This document shows, in pieces, positions 63,330 to 64,000 of a stretch of DNA of 64,000 nucleotides. Origin of the DNA: an uncultured cyanobacterium (GTDB lineage Bacteria > Cyanobacteriota > Cyanobacteriia > Cyanobacteriales > Nostocaceae); assembly GCA_903848645.1 (NCBI GenBank), contig CAINGU010000086.1:1-64000 (forward strand). The letters are read 5' to 3'. Position numbers and translations under genes: made by a program. The notes under the pieces were generated by a model that was not told where the DNA came from, did no database searches, and was given only the letters and a program-made list of their open reading frames with translations. The number at the start of each line of letters is the position of its first letter. Position 1 is the stretch's first letter.

Positions 63330-64000
63330 ATGAAAGTTACCCAGGAAAAACTTCCCGCCAGTCAAATTGGTTTGGAAATAGAAATTACATCGGAAATTAC
63401 CAAGCAAAAATACGAGCAAGTCATTAGAAATTTAACTAGTACCGTAAATATTCCTGGGTTTCGCAAAGGCAAAGTACCCCGGCAAATATTAATACAACGT
63501 CTCGGCAATACTCGCGTCAAGGCCACCGCTCTGGAAGAAATCATTCAAGAAGGGATTGAGCAAGCCATTAAACAAGAAGCGATTACCGCCCTTGGTCAGC
63601 CTCAATTACGCTCTTCCTTTGATGATTTGATTAACAGTTATGAACCAGGACAACCCCTAACTTTCGCTGCGGCTGTAGATGTACTCCCAGAAATAAAGTT
63701 AAGTGAGTACACTGGGTTACAGGCCAAAGCGGAGGAAATCAAATATGATCCGGCTCAGGTAGATACCGTTATTGAAGCACAAAGAGAAAAGTTAGCAACA
63801 TTAGTTCCTGTGGAGGGACGTGCAGCGGAAATCGGTGATGTAGCAGTTATTGATTTTAAGGGTGTAATTGCTAAAACTGAAGGCGAAGATCCTAACACAG
63901 AACCAAAACCAATTCCCGGTGGAGAAGGAACTGATTTTCAAGTTGAGTTACAAGAAGATAAGTTTATTCCCGGTTTTGTCTTGGGTATAGTGGGTATGAA
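63330..64000 (+). CDS. tig: Trigger factor (3' truncated by window)
   Basis: Trigger factor is the ribosome-bound chaperone and peptidyl-prolyl isomerase. The N-terminal 223 residues are present: MKVTQEKLPASQIGLEIEI, the ribosome-binding signature VNIPGFRKGKVPRQ, and the start of the FKBP domain (GDVAVIDFKGVIAK). In other cyanobacteria clpP and clpX follow; that part lies outside. AGAAATATAG precedes the ATG with a weak ribosome binding site. Confidence 0.95.
   Translation, partial: MKVTQEKLPASQIGLEIEITSEITKQKYEQVIRNLTSTVNIPGFRKGKVPRQILIQRLGNTRVKATALEEIIQEGIEQAIKQEAITALGQPQLRSSFDDLINSYEPGQPLTFAAAVDVLPEIKLSEYTGLQAKAEEIKYDPAQVDTVIEAQREKLATLVPVEGRAAEIGDVAVIDFKGVIAKTEGEDPNTEPKPIPGGEGTDFQVELQEDKFIPGFVLGIVGM

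Noticed and set aside
1-64000. CRISPR array
   Set aside because: All direct repeats seen are 7-bp tandem arrays, protein-coding duplications or dispersed palindromes; none has the 25-40 bp repeat and unique-spacer pattern, and no cas gene is present.

Overview
The window is chromosomal DNA of a filamentous cyanobacterium of the order Nostocales (Anabaena, Dolichospermum, Aphanizomenon or Nostoc-like). The sequence itself supports this: about 22 copies of the HIP1 octamer GCGATCGC, many heptanucleotide tandem arrays (STRR type), a bluetail-domain RTX protein, an orphan Mo-nitrogenase C-terminal-domain protein, and cyanobacterial gene neighbours such as purL-purF and asd-dapA-rnj. Base composition is AT-rich. 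The genus is inference.

Layout. 0-6 kb: the 3' end of an RTX surface protein, a coiled-coil protein, then four plus-strand genes (DUF2127, BrkB/YihY, DUF4112, alpha/beta hydrolase) and a small membrane protein. 6-20 kb: housekeeping and envelope genes: ddl, rpsB-tsf, a conserved hypothetical, recG, a repeat protein, a YtaF/MntP-like exporter, an LCP ligase, uppP, a Tat-type Rieske protein and an ABC-2 permease. 20-24 kb: purL and purF. 24.4-26.4 kb: a two-gene ATPase plus PD-(D/E)XK-like nuclease cassette on the 3' side of tRNA-Ser(UGA). 26.7-35.7 kb: metallophosphoesterase, nadA, a GDSL hydrolase, a cyclase-family hydrolase and a dicarboxylate symporter, with several gene-poor stretches, one holding three hairpins in a row. 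35.9-36.4 kb: a hicAB toxin-antitoxin pair whose toxin gene is split by a roughly 100-bp MITE. 36.5-43 kb: an ABC ATPase and two adjoining restriction-modification systems: a TdeIII-type endonuclease with two C5 methyltransferases, and a ScaI-type C/R/M set whose endonuclease carries a frameshift. 43-47.7 kb: a five-gene operon for an alternative quinol oxidase (ARTO) whose subunit II lacks the CuA ligands, preceded by two DUF2231 genes. 48-54.8 kb: nitroreductase, thioredoxin, ureDABC (no ureEFG here), aldehyde dehydrogenase and rpmF. 54.8-64 kb: a secreted hypothetical, a pseudo-caspase, the Mo-nitrogenase-like small protein, a decayed anion-transporter fragment, rnj, dapA, asd and the start of tig.

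The strongest candidates for a second look are the ATPase/nuclease cassette beside tRNA-Ser, the MITE-split hicA, the frameshifted ScaI-like endonuclease with an intact methyltransferase, the catalytically substituted caspase homologue, the DUF2231 pair fused into the ARTO operon, and heptamer arrays that sit on start and stop codons and inside the purL reading frame. All assignments come from reading the sequence; no database search was run.
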